NCBI GenBank assembly: GCA_020404105.1
Contig: JADBWH010000079.1
Span: 1 to 42,376 of the forward strand
DNA: 42,376 bases
Direction: 5' to 3'
DNA from: Pseudanabaena sp. M53BS1SP1A06MG
GTDB lineage: Bacteria > Cyanobacteriota > Cyanobacteriia > Pseudanabaenales > Pseudanabaenaceae
Part shown: positions 25,507-32,870 of the stretch, one piece after another
Layout: each line of letters opens with the position of its first letter
Numbering within the stretch: position 1 is the first letter of the stretch
Translations under genes and position numbers: made by a program
Notes under the pieces: generated by a model
What the model was told of the DNA's origin: nothing
The model's input: the letters and a program-made list of their open reading frames with translations, nothing else
Database searches by the model: none

Positions 25507-26211
25507 ATGTTTTCTTCCTCTGCTCCAATTCAGCGCCCACAGTCTCTGCGTGAGCAAACCTACCAAGTATTGAGAGCATCAATATTATCTGGAGAATTAG
25601 GAGCAGGTTCACGTTTAGTGGAGGCACAAATTGCGGAAAAGTTACAAGTTAGCCGAACTCCTATTCGTGAAGCATTACAACAGTTACAAAAAGAACAACT
25701 GATTGTTACTGATAAAAATGGTAATTTGCGTGTAATTAGTTTTTCTCCTGAGGATGCTCGACATTTGTACCGTTGTCGTCTAGCGCTAGAGCAGGAGTCA
25801 GTTTTAGAAGCTTGTCAATATGCTACGACGGAGCAGTTAGCTAAACTTGAGTTAATTATCCATCAAGCAGAAAAAGCGATCACTCAAAAAAATAATCAAT
25901 TGACAAGTTATCAACTCCTCCATATCGATTATCAATTTCATCGGGTGATCGCCGAATGTTCGGGAAATCCATGGCTAGCGTTGTTGCTCGATCAACTGTT
26001 CGATAAAATGGCGCTCTTGCGAATTCAAACAATCCAACAAAATCTCCAAGTTTTAGAAATTCGTACGGAACATCATCAAATATTTGCAGCGATCGCTCAG
26101 CGTAATTCTGAACAAGCCTTAACGGCAATTCGCAATCATCTTACCGCCAGCCAAAATCGTGTGATTCTCGAACTAGAACGATTCATCTTGAACTCCCCGT
26201 TACAGAAATGA
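25507..26211 (+). CDS. GntR-family (FadR subfamily) transcriptional regulator
   Basis: 234 residues. The N-terminal winged helix (LREQTYQVLRASILSGELGAGSRLVE, then AQIAEKLQVSRTPIREALQQL) is the standard GntR signature. The C-terminal all-helical FCD ligand domain has the metal-binding Asp/His pattern (HIDYQFHRVIAECSGNPWL and a later HHQIFAAIAQRN, NHLTASQ). FadR/FCD members commonly sense small organic acids and repress catabolic operons. Three GTATAC-N-GTATAC-like palindromes around neighbouring genes are probable binding sites. The likely effector is a purine-pathway ureide, by inference. AGGAG lies 11 bases upstream of the ATG. Confidence 0.88.
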   Translation: MFSSSAPIQRPQSLREQTYQVLRASILSGELGAGSRLVEAQIAEKLQVSRTPIREALQQLQKEQLIVTDKNGNLRVISFSPEDARHLYRCRLALEQESVLEACQYATTEQLAKLELIIHQAEKAITQKNNQLTSYQLLHIDYQFHRVIAECSGNPWLALLLDQLFDKMALLRIQTIQQNLQVLEIRTEHHQIFAAIAQRNSEQALTAIRNHLTASQNRVILELERFILNSPLQK

Positions 26212-26273
26212 AGCCAAATCTGTATTGAGCAACACAGAATATTTACAGTGGCTAAACTTAAATAGAAAAATTG

Positions 26274-26288
26274 TGTATACAGTATACA
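26274..26288. promoter_or_regulatory. GntR-type operator, site 2 (Rieske gene)
   Basis: TGTATAC-A-GTATACA, 7-bp arms, ending at the base before the Rieske ATG (26289). Bound protein would cover the ribosome-binding position, or the start point if the mRNA is leaderless. No Shine-Dalgarno sequence is present. Confidence 0.65.
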
Positions 26289-27284
26289 ATGCTAGTTACT
26301 AGTCAGCCACTCTTCAAACGCTTTTGGTATCCAGTTATACCAATGTCTCTCTTGGCAAAAGACCAACCCAAAAGCTTTCAACTGCTTGGACAAAAGATTG
26401 TTTTGTGGTTAGGAACAGATGGGAAGCCGATTGCGGCAGTTGATCGCTGTTGTCATCGCTCAGCCAGACTCTCCCTTGGCAAAGTGACAAATGGATTGCT
26501 TGCTTGCGCTTATCATGGTTGGCAATATGATGGCACGGGTAGCTGTTTGTGCGTGCCCCAACTACCACTCGATGCACCAATCCCCAAAAACTATCGCATT
26601 GACACCTATGCCTGCGAAGAACGCTATGGTTATGTTTGGGTCTGTTTGGGAGAGCCAATCAACAAAATTCCTGAACTACCCGAAGCTAGTGATGCTGAGT
26701 TTCGTCTTATTCCTGAGTTTTACGAAGTATGGAACTGCGCTGGTTTGCGGGTGATGGAGAATGAAATGGATCTCGCCCATCCCACATTTGTCCATACGAC
26801 TACTTTTGGTAGTACCAATCATCCCATTCCTGAAGAGCTAGAAATTACAGAAACTGACTATGGCTTGAGAGCAACAGCAGTCCTCGGTGTGGTCAATCCT
26901 GAATCTCAGAAAAAGAATTTGAAAATGGATAGCCATATCACCCATCGCAAGCTAGAGATGGATTGGTTTATGCCATTTACTTGCAAATTACGAATTAACT
27001 ATCCCAATGGTCTAGTACATATTGTCGTCAATACAGCGACTCCTATTGATGACAATTCCTCACAAATTGTACAATTTTGTATGCGAAATGATACTGAAGA
27101 ACAAACTAAAACTACGGATGTGATCGCCTTTGATCGCCAAGTAACTCTTGAAGACAAAGCAGTTTTGGAATCAACGGATTATGACGTGCCTCTAGATACC
27201 AAGTTCGAGCAGCATATGATGACTGATCGCCCAGGACTAGTGATGCGACGTAAGCTTGCCGCTATGATTAGTAGTGTTATGTAA
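26289..27284 (+). CDS. Rieske [2Fe-2S] ring-hydroxylating oxygenase alpha subunit-like protein
   Basis: 331 residues from ATG 26289 (FKRFWYPVIPMSLLAKDQPKS is the usual family beginning; an upstream TTG would read through the operator). The Rieske motif is C54-x-H56 ... C73-x2-H76 with 16 residues between, in RCCHRSARL and LACAYHGWQYD. The mononuclear iron site is NEMDLAHPTFVH (Asp-x2-His-x4-His type). It needs an external reductase, and none is encoded in this window. It lies next to 5-hydroxyisourate hydrolase and shares an operator with allC. A purine hydroxylation, as for Klebsiella HpxD (hypoxanthine) or a urate-level oxidation, is a reasonable guess, but other substrates are possible. 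Confidence 0.85.
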   Translation: MLVTSQPLFKRFWYPVIPMSLLAKDQPKSFQLLGQKIVLWLGTDGKPIAAVDRCCHRSARLSLGKVTNGLLACAYHGWQYDGTGSCLCVPQLPLDAPIPKNYRIDTYACEERYGYVWVCLGEPINKIPELPEASDAEFRLIPEFYEVWNCAGLRVMENEMDLAHPTFVHTTTFGSTNHPIPEELEITETDYGLRATAVLGVVNPESQKKNLKMDSHITHRKLEMDWFMPFTCKLRINYPNGLVHIVVNTATPIDDNSSQIVQFCMRNDTEEQTKTTDVIAFDRQVTLEDKAVLESTDYDVPLDTKFEQHMMTDRPGLVMRRKLAAMISSVM

Positions 27285-27327
27285 TGATGAATTAGTCTTG
27301 ATGCGATGTATCTATGCAATGTATCTT

Positions 27328-27687
27328 TCAACTACCGCGATAGGTACTATAAGCCCAAGGTGATACTAGTAAGGGAACGTGGTAGTTAGAATTAATATTG
27401 GCTATACCAAAGCGAATAGGCACTTTACTGAGAAAAGAAGGTTCAGATTGAATTGTTGCTAAACTAGCAAAATAGTCGCTGACATAAAACCAAAGTTCGT
27501 ATATACCTATTTTGATCTCGTCACCATTGAGCAATAATTCATCGGTTCTACCATCTTGATTTGTGTAAAGAGTTTTGATTAAATTTTTTTGCTCATCCTC
27601 AGCGATCGCCCACAATTCAATCTGCATATTTTGGGCAGGACATCCATGTACTGTATCAAGAACATGAGTTGAAAGTTTTCCAGCCAT
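27328..27687 (-). CDS. 5-hydroxyisourate hydrolase (transthyretin-like)
   Basis: Opens the ring of 5-hydroxyisourate, the urate oxidation product, toward OHCU and allantoin. 119 residues, the usual length without a signal peptide. All diagnostic parts are present: LSTHVLDTVHGCPA with the catalytic His, TNQDGRTDELLL, KVPIRFGI with the conserved Arg and the C-terminal signature YHVPLLVSPWAYSTYRGS. It is transcribed toward the Rieske gene. Its presence implies an upstream enzyme making 5-hydroxyisourate, which is not in the window unless the Rieske protein does it. A half-degenerate operator lies between this gene and the divergent gene at 27814. Confidence 0.93.
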   Translation of the reverse strand: MAGKLSTHVLDTVHGCPAQNMQIELWAIAEDEQKNLIKTLYTNQDGRTDELLLNGDEIKIGIYELWFYVSDYFASLATIQSEPSFLSKVPIRFGIANINSNYHVPLLVSPWAYSTYRGS

Positions 27688-27745
27688 AATTTTCGTGTAA
27701 TGTTCATTGCTAAATGCTATCCCTTAACAATATTGCATCTTGCTT

Positions 27746-27758
27746 GCATACTGTATAC
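27746..27758. promoter_or_regulatory. GntR-type operator, site 3 (degenerate)
   Basis: GCATAC-T-GTATAC, one mismatch in the palindrome, in the divergent region between 5-hydroxyisourate hydrolase and the GGCT-like gene. It matches the GTATAC-N-GTATAC core of sites 1 and 2. Confidence 0.5.
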
Positions 27759-27813
27759 GCTAGACTTATAAATATAATATAATGGTAGTAATCAAGTTAA
27801 TCCTTTCCATCCT

Positions 27814-28212
27814 ATGACATTACCGACAGGGACAAGACGAGTATTTATTTGTGGTTCAGCGCTGAGGGGACAACCTGATCATGGAAACCTGCAAGGAGCT
27901 AAGTTTATCCGTCCTGCAATTACTCAACCTCGCTACCGACTCCATGCGGCTGGAGAGGCTTGGCATCCTGCAATTTACGAAGTAGAAACGGGTGGGATTT
28001 CAATAGTTGGCGAAGTCTATGAAATGCAGAGTTCTGAGTTTGATTATCTTGCTAACAATGAACCGCCTCATATGTATCCAACGGATGTTTACCTAGAAGA
28101 TGGTGAAGTTGCCACAGCCTTTTTCTATCCTCAAGAATTAATCGAAAAGTTTAATTGGGTTGATATATCTCACCTCGGCAGTTGGATCGCTTACAAAAAT
28201 TCTCTTGCATAG
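27814..28212 (+). CDS. Gamma-glutamylcyclotransferase-like protein, related to the allophanate hydrolase C-terminal domain
   Basis: 132 residues with the GGCT/AIG2-like fold: RVFICGSALRGQPDHGNLQGA forms the first strand and glycine loop, PRYRLHAAGEAWHPAIYEVETGG the second segment, and GEVYEMQSSEFDYL contains the acidic catalytic-type position. The RYRLHAAG ... WHPAIYEV pattern resembles the C-terminal domain of AtzF-type allophanate hydrolases, here as a free-standing protein. Allophanate and urea arise downstream of allantoate. Its divergent position opposite 5-hydroxyisourate hydrolase supports a ureide role. No amidase-signature domain is present, so it cannot be a whole allophanate hydrolase. 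Confidence 0.65.
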   Translation: MTLPTGTRRVFICGSALRGQPDHGNLQGAKFIRPAITQPRYRLHAAGEAWHPAIYEVETGGISIVGEVYEMQSSEFDYLANNEPPHMYPTDVYLEDGEVATAFFYPQELIEKFNWVDISHLGSWIAYKNSLA

Positions 28213-30648
28213 CTACTTACAATTAATTTCCTGTAGATTTTCTGGCAATGTAATTATAAATTTTGTGCCGCTACCAATCTCACTTTTACAAATAATATTA
28301 CCCTTAAGATTTTGAGTTATGAGGTTATAGATAATATGTAGCCCTAAGCCACTACCTCCAGAATTCCTCGCTGTTGTAAAAAAAGGATCAAAGATTTTAG
28401 GCAAGCTTTCCGCAGGAATACCTTTGCCGTCATCGGAGTACACAATTATTACTTTGCAATTTTGCTGCTTCACTTCAAATTGCAAATGTCCTACTTTTTC
28501 TAATCCATGATAAGCATGGGTCAGGGAATTCATTACTAAATTAGTGACAATCTGGGACAATGCACCAGGAAAGCTTTGGATCATAATGCCTGAATCACCT
28601 TGGACAAATACTTGGTGGGGAGTATATTTGATCTGTGGATCTAAGCTGATCAAAATCTTTTCAATATAGTCTTTTACAGAAAAGCTACGTTGTTCTAAAC
28701 TAGATTGATCAACAGCAACCTGTTTAAAGTTTTGGATCAACTCTGCAGCTCTTTGCAAATTTGACAAGAGAATTTCACTACTGATTTTGGCTTTGTCTAA
28801 ATATGCTTGTAAGCTTGATTTTTTTAGTTCGCCTCGACTGAAAGCCTCATCAAATTGCTGGGTCGCTTGCTCCAAAATCGAAGCTGCCAAGAGACTATTG
28901 CCAACAGGAGTATTTACTTCATGGGCGATTCCCGCCACCATGCTACCAAGGGAAGCATACTTCTCTGATTCGACTAGTTGCTTTTGTGTGGTTTTGAGTT
29001 CCTTTAAGGTATTAGCTAGTTCAGTATTTTTTTGATAAATAGCTAGTTCAGCTTGTTTGCGATCGCTAATATTGCGGATCATAAATAGGACTTCATTTGC
29101 GCCACTGACGACAATGCGGACTTCTTCGTCTTGGCACTTACTATCTGTGCAGATTCTTTGCTCATAGACTTGAATTTCTCCTGTACTTAATGCTTGCTGG
29201 ATGTGAAACAAATGACGATCACAAATTTCGGGCATTAGGAATTGCGAGATATGCTTACCAATATTTTCAAAGTCAGGATAGATCAACTCAATATTGCGAT
29301 TATAGTTAAGTTGTCCTAAATAAATGCCATCAGCGCTGACATTAAACATCAGATCAGGAATTGCGGAGATGATAGCCCGTCTACGGGTTTCTTGGACATT
29401 GAGGGCAATGTATCCTGTGATGACGGTCGATGAGCTAAATAATGCCATTAATGCAGGGACTATCGGAATCCACCATCCCCACAAAAAAGCCAAATAGCTG
29501 GTGATAAAAAGACTACCTCCTAAACTAGCGATCGTGAGGGTAGTCCAAGGAATACGGAATGCAAATTTTGATTGGGCTATGGGTCGATAATTGTAATGCT
29601 GCCAGCATAATAAACCACCAAATAGTGACCATAAGGCAATCCAGAGTGACTCTATTAGTTTTGACCAGACTTTAAAAACGGGTCTACCATCGAGGGCTTG
29701 GGCGATTAATTGACTGGTGATATTGGCATGGAGAGTTACGCCACTAGTAACTGGAAAGGAATTACCTAAAACTGCGCTGTTGTAGGGGGTAACAAAATAA
29801 TCAGTGTTACTTTCGGCAGTAACACCTATCAGAACTAGGCGATCACGAAAGATGTCCTGAGGAATATCGCCATTTAAAATTTGGGTTAAGGAGACGGAAC
29901 GGAATCCATCGTGAAAATTGCGAAAGTTCGATAGGATTTGATAGCCTCCTAGCTGCTGGCGAACATACCCACCATCATTTTCTTGCATCGGTACAAAGAT
30001 CGCTTTACCTAATCGATATTTCTGAGCTTTTAGGTCAATAACTTCCAGCTTAATGTTTTCTTTTTGGAGATATTGCAGGGCAAGAGCCGCACTCAAGCTA
30101 GTGATGGTTTTACCCTGTTGGTCTTTGAGGGATAATAATATTCGTCGAATTTTACCGTCATTGTCAGGAATGAAATCATTGGCGGCAACTTGATTACGCT
30201 GTTCCAAAATCGGTGAGGCTGCAACACTGCTACCTTCACGATTAGCAATCACTTTGCGAATACCGATGAGATTGGGAGTCGAAGCAAATACTTTGATGAG
30301 TTCTTGATATGCTGAACCATAGTTTTTGGGTACTGGTAAATCGCGATAGATATCTAGTCCAATTACTCGTGGTTGCTGCTGTTTGATTAAATTTAGAAGC
30401 TTGGTGAGAGGCTCGTCAGAGATGGGATAACCAAAATTTTGAATGTCAGATTCAGAGATCCCCACAATTACGATACGGTCATCTATAGATTCAGTCGGTC
30501 GCCATTGAAAGAATAAGTCATAGGTAGCTAGCTCTAGTGGTTGAAGTAGCCCTATAGAGCGAATTCCTAGCAAAATTCCCGTGGTTACAGGAATAATCAC
30601 CAAAAATCCCTTCCACTTCCAAATCCTTTTTTTGAGTTTGCTCCACAT
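28213..30648 (-). CDS. CHASE2 domain sensor histidine kinase
   Basis: 811 residues. After a short basic start, membrane helix 1 (FLVIIPVTTGILLGI) leads into an extracytoplasmic CHASE2 domain (about 35-320: ATYDLFFQWRPTESIDDRIVIVG, PRVIGLDIYRDLPVP, RDRLVLIGVTAES). Three further membrane helices follow (about 330-420), then a PAS-like region, a coiled coil (LKELKTTQKQLVESEKYASLGSM), the phospho-acceptor His576 in AGIAHEVNTPV, and ATPase boxes NLVMNSLTHAY, DDGKGIP, DPFFTT and GSGLGLHI. It senses an unknown external signal; its response regulator is not encoded next to it. It follows tpsB by 9 bases, implying one operon. Its stop abuts that of the GGCT-like gene. Confidence 0.92.
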   Translation of the reverse strand: MWSKLKKRIWKWKGFLVIIPVTTGILLGIRSIGLLQPLELATYDLFFQWRPTESIDDRIVIVGISESDIQNFGYPISDEPLTKLLNLIKQQQPRVIGLDIYRDLPVPKNYGSAYQELIKVFASTPNLIGIRKVIANREGSSVAASPILEQRNQVAANDFIPDNDGKIRRILLSLKDQQGKTITSLSAALALQYLQKENIKLEVIDLKAQKYRLGKAIFVPMQENDGGYVRQQLGGYQILSNFRNFHDGFRSVSLTQILNGDIPQDIFRDRLVLIGVTAESNTDYFVTPYNSAVLGNSFPVTSGVTLHANITSQLIAQALDGRPVFKVWSKLIESLWIALWSLFGGLLCWQHYNYRPIAQSKFAFRIPWTTLTIASLGGSLFITSYLAFLWGWWIPIVPALMALFSSSTVITGYIALNVQETRRRAIISAIPDLMFNVSADGIYLGQLNYNRNIELIYPDFENIGKHISQFLMPEICDRHLFHIQQALSTGEIQVYEQRICTDSKCQDEEVRIVVSGANEVLFMIRNISDRKQAELAIYQKNTELANTLKELKTTQKQLVESEKYASLGSMVAGIAHEVNTPVGNSLLAASILEQATQQFDEAFSRGELKKSSLQAYLDKAKISSEILLSNLQRAAELIQNFKQVAVDQSSLEQRSFSVKDYIEKILISLDPQIKYTPHQVFVQGDSGIMIQSFPGALSQIVTNLVMNSLTHAYHGLEKVGHLQFEVKQQNCKVIIVYSDDGKGIPAESLPKIFDPFFTTARNSGGSGLGLHIIYNLITQNLKGNIICKSEIGSGTKFIITLPENLQEINCK

Positions 30649-30657
30649 GAATAAATC

Positions 30658-32430
30658 TTAAAATGGATTGGTCAATATTGAGAAATAAATCCCATTTTCC
30701 TGCAAAGTCTTTTTTTCGGCAAAAATGCGGCTCAAGGGAATGCCGAGATCGATGCGTATAGTCAAGCGATCGCTCACTTGAAAGCGCAGTCCTACACCTA
30801 CTGAAGCAAGAGTACTTGGATCGGGGTTTGTTTCTGCTTGATGATTCCAGACTGTCCCAAAGTCATAAAAGGTGATTATTTGGAGCAGTCCACTGATTTC
30901 AGGCAAGCGTAGTAAAGGAATCCGCATTTCCATAGATAATAGTAAACCATTATCACTAAGTAAAGCATCTTGGCGATATCCTCTGAGGTTATCCTGACCA
31001 CCAAAATTAATTTGTTCCTGGGATAACAATGGGCGATCGCTAAGTTGGAGATCGGTTCGTAGTAATAATAAGGTTTCAGGAGCAAATAGCCTGGCATATT
31101 GCATCTGTCCACGCCAAGATACAAACTGACTATCTGGAGCATTTAGGTTAATGGTGGAGCCGAGAGCTTTTAGCCCTAAGTTAATTTGTGATCTCACTGC
31201 AAATACCTCTTCTGCACTGCGTTGAACATATTCTTGAAAAAAGCGCAGTGCTGTAACCCTTGTTTGACCATCTGTACCGGTTTCAATGGAAGGGAAAGGA
31301 ATTAGACCATTGAGTAAGGATGCTGAGCTTTGTCGATGACTCAACGACAAGCCGAGAGCAAGATCTTGAACAGTATTTTGGAGGATGGGCTGGCGTAATG
31401 TTAGTTCGTAGTTGCGGGAGTTCGAGGTAATGTCAAGAATATTAAACGGAGGTTCAATAACATTGCTCACTGAAGTTCCAAAGCTCATGCCGATTGTGCC
31501 ATTATTGGGATTGAAAGGGATGGTATAACTCACATCAAAAGCATTGCTACCATTGGTATTACTATAGGAAATGCTTAAGCGATCGCCTATTCCCGTTAGA
31601 TTAGCTTCGTTTAGTTGGATTTGACGACGCTCTGAACCAACGCTTGGAGTTCGGCTGTTATCAAGGGTAATCGGTAGACTAAACGTGGGAGCCTCTGTCA
31701 CCTTAACTTCTAAGTCATTGAATCCTGATTGAAGGCTAGGCGATAAGTTAGCAGATATATTTTCAATGAGCGGATTGATTTGGAGTAGTTGCAAGGCTTC
31801 GAGAAGACGATTGCGATTGAGGGGTTTACCTGTGGCGATCACGAGGCGAGATTTGATGTAGTCTTCATTCAGTCTGGTTAATCCCTTAATCTTAATCTCT
31901 GCAAGTCCACCTTCGACAATTTGAATTTTGACAATTCCCTTTTGTAGATCCTGTTCTGGTAAATATGCACCAGAGGTAATATAACCTCTATCTATATATA
32001 GTTCTGTAATCTTGGTTCTAATTTGCAATAGTTCAAAAATCGAGAGTGGCTGATCGAGATAGGGTGTAGTAATTGCATCTAGTTCGCGATCGCTAAAGAC
32101 ACTACTACCAGTTACCTCAAATTTTTTAACGATGATTAATTCTAAATTGTTATTAAGAGGGAATGAAGGAGATGGAGAAGTTGGCGTTTTCAGTGGAGGC
32201 AATAGCCGATCTGGGTGCGGAAGTTTAGTAGGTTCCGTAGGAACTTTCGGTGTGACTTTGGGAGAAAAATCTTTAGGAATGACTGATTTGGGTTTAAGTG
32301 GTGCGGCTTGAGTAGCGATCGATTGGAGATAAACATTTATGACGATCACTAAGATCGTTATATATATCCCCGTATCCAGCATTTTATAAATATACTTATA
32401 AAATTTATAGAACTTATAGAGTGCTTTCAC
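30658..32430 (-). CDS. TpsB outer-membrane transporter (ShlB/FhaC/HecB family)
   Basis: Two-partner-secretion pore exporting the TpsA protein across the outer membrane. From GTG 32430 it has 590 residues; GGGAGG eight bases upstream decides this start over the GTG at 32439. A signal-type segment (ITILVIVINVYLQSIATQA) precedes a Pro/Lys-rich linker, then two POTRA domains (about 95-250: VKKFEVTGSSVFSDRELDAI, EIKIKGLTRLNEDYIKSRL) and a 16-strand barrel with LRGYRQDALLSDNG, the conserved L6-loop Arg motif (here RGY). It ends ILTNPF with a terminal Phe. It is divergent to its likely substrate gene tpsA, 440 bases away. Confidence 0.92.
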   Translation of the reverse strand: MKALYKFYKFYKYIYKMLDTGIYITILVIVINVYLQSIATQAAPLKPKSVIPKDFSPKVTPKVPTEPTKLPHPDRLLPPLKTPTSPSPSFPLNNNLELIIVKKFEVTGSSVFSDRELDAITTPYLDQPLSIFELLQIRTKITELYIDRGYITSGAYLPEQDLQKGIVKIQIVEGGLAEIKIKGLTRLNEDYIKSRLVIATGKPLNRNRLLEALQLLQINPLIENISANLSPSLQSGFNDLEVKVTEAPTFSLPITLDNSRTPSVGSERRQIQLNEANLTGIGDRLSISYSNTNGSNAFDVSYTIPFNPNNGTIGMSFGTSVSNVIEPPFNILDITSNSRNYELTLRQPILQNTVQDLALGLSLSHRQSSASLLNGLIPFPSIETGTDGQTRVTALRFFQEYVQRSAEEVFAVRSQINLGLKALGSTINLNAPDSQFVSWRGQMQYARLFAPETLLLLRTDLQLSDRPLLSQEQINFGGQDNLRGYRQDALLSDNGLLLSMEMRIPLLRLPEISGLLQIITFYDFGTVWNHQAETNPDPSTLASVGVGLRFQVSDRLTIRIDLGIPLSRIFAEKKTLQENGIYFSILTNPF

Positions 32431-32637
32431 GATAACCACCTCCCATTTTCGCTAAAAAAATATAAATCTAGCAAATAAAGTTGTAATTTATAAACCTCTT
32501 AGTCACAAGCATCAATGGGATGAGAGATGTGCTTTACTCAGCCAAAAGTTATTGATAGCTGAACAAAGTTGCGGCTAAATATTCTCACAAATGATTGAGG
32601 ATTGCTTTAGATCCAAGTTGACACGATATTTTACTAA

Positions 32638-32681
32638 AATATTGTCATTAAAAATCTCAATGTTTCTTTGATGACAATATT
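32638..32681. promoter_or_regulatory. Candidate operator between tpsB and tpsA
   Basis: AATATTGTCAT (32638-32648) and ATGACAATATT (32671-32681) form a perfect 11-bp inverted repeat, with centres two to three helical turns apart, in the divergent promoter region. It may be bound by a dimeric regulator. The stretch 32431-32870 otherwise holds only the element at 32707. Confidence 0.45.
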
Positions 32682-32706
32682 GTTACTATAAGACGGAAAA
32701 ATATAT

Positions 32707-32795
32707 AGAACTTACTCAATGCCAACGAATTACTGGGTTTTGATTGGATTTAGTGCGAGCAAAGCTGCACCATATCCAATCGATGCGTAAGTCCT
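32707..32795 (+). repeat. Family A-related element with a distinct interior
   Basis: Ends AGAACTTACTCA and TGCGTAAGTCCT match family A, but the interior hairpin is different (GATTGGATTTAGTGC ... GCACCATATCCAATC). A similar GTGGATGTGGCGCGAGCGAAG-type hairpin without family A ends lies at 39552-39600. Confidence 0.55.
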
Positions 32796-32870
32796 ACATA
32801 TGGTAGTCAGTATATTCAGCCTTGTTGATATTTGAGGTTTCTGAAATAGCTATTCAGGTGGACTTAAGTT

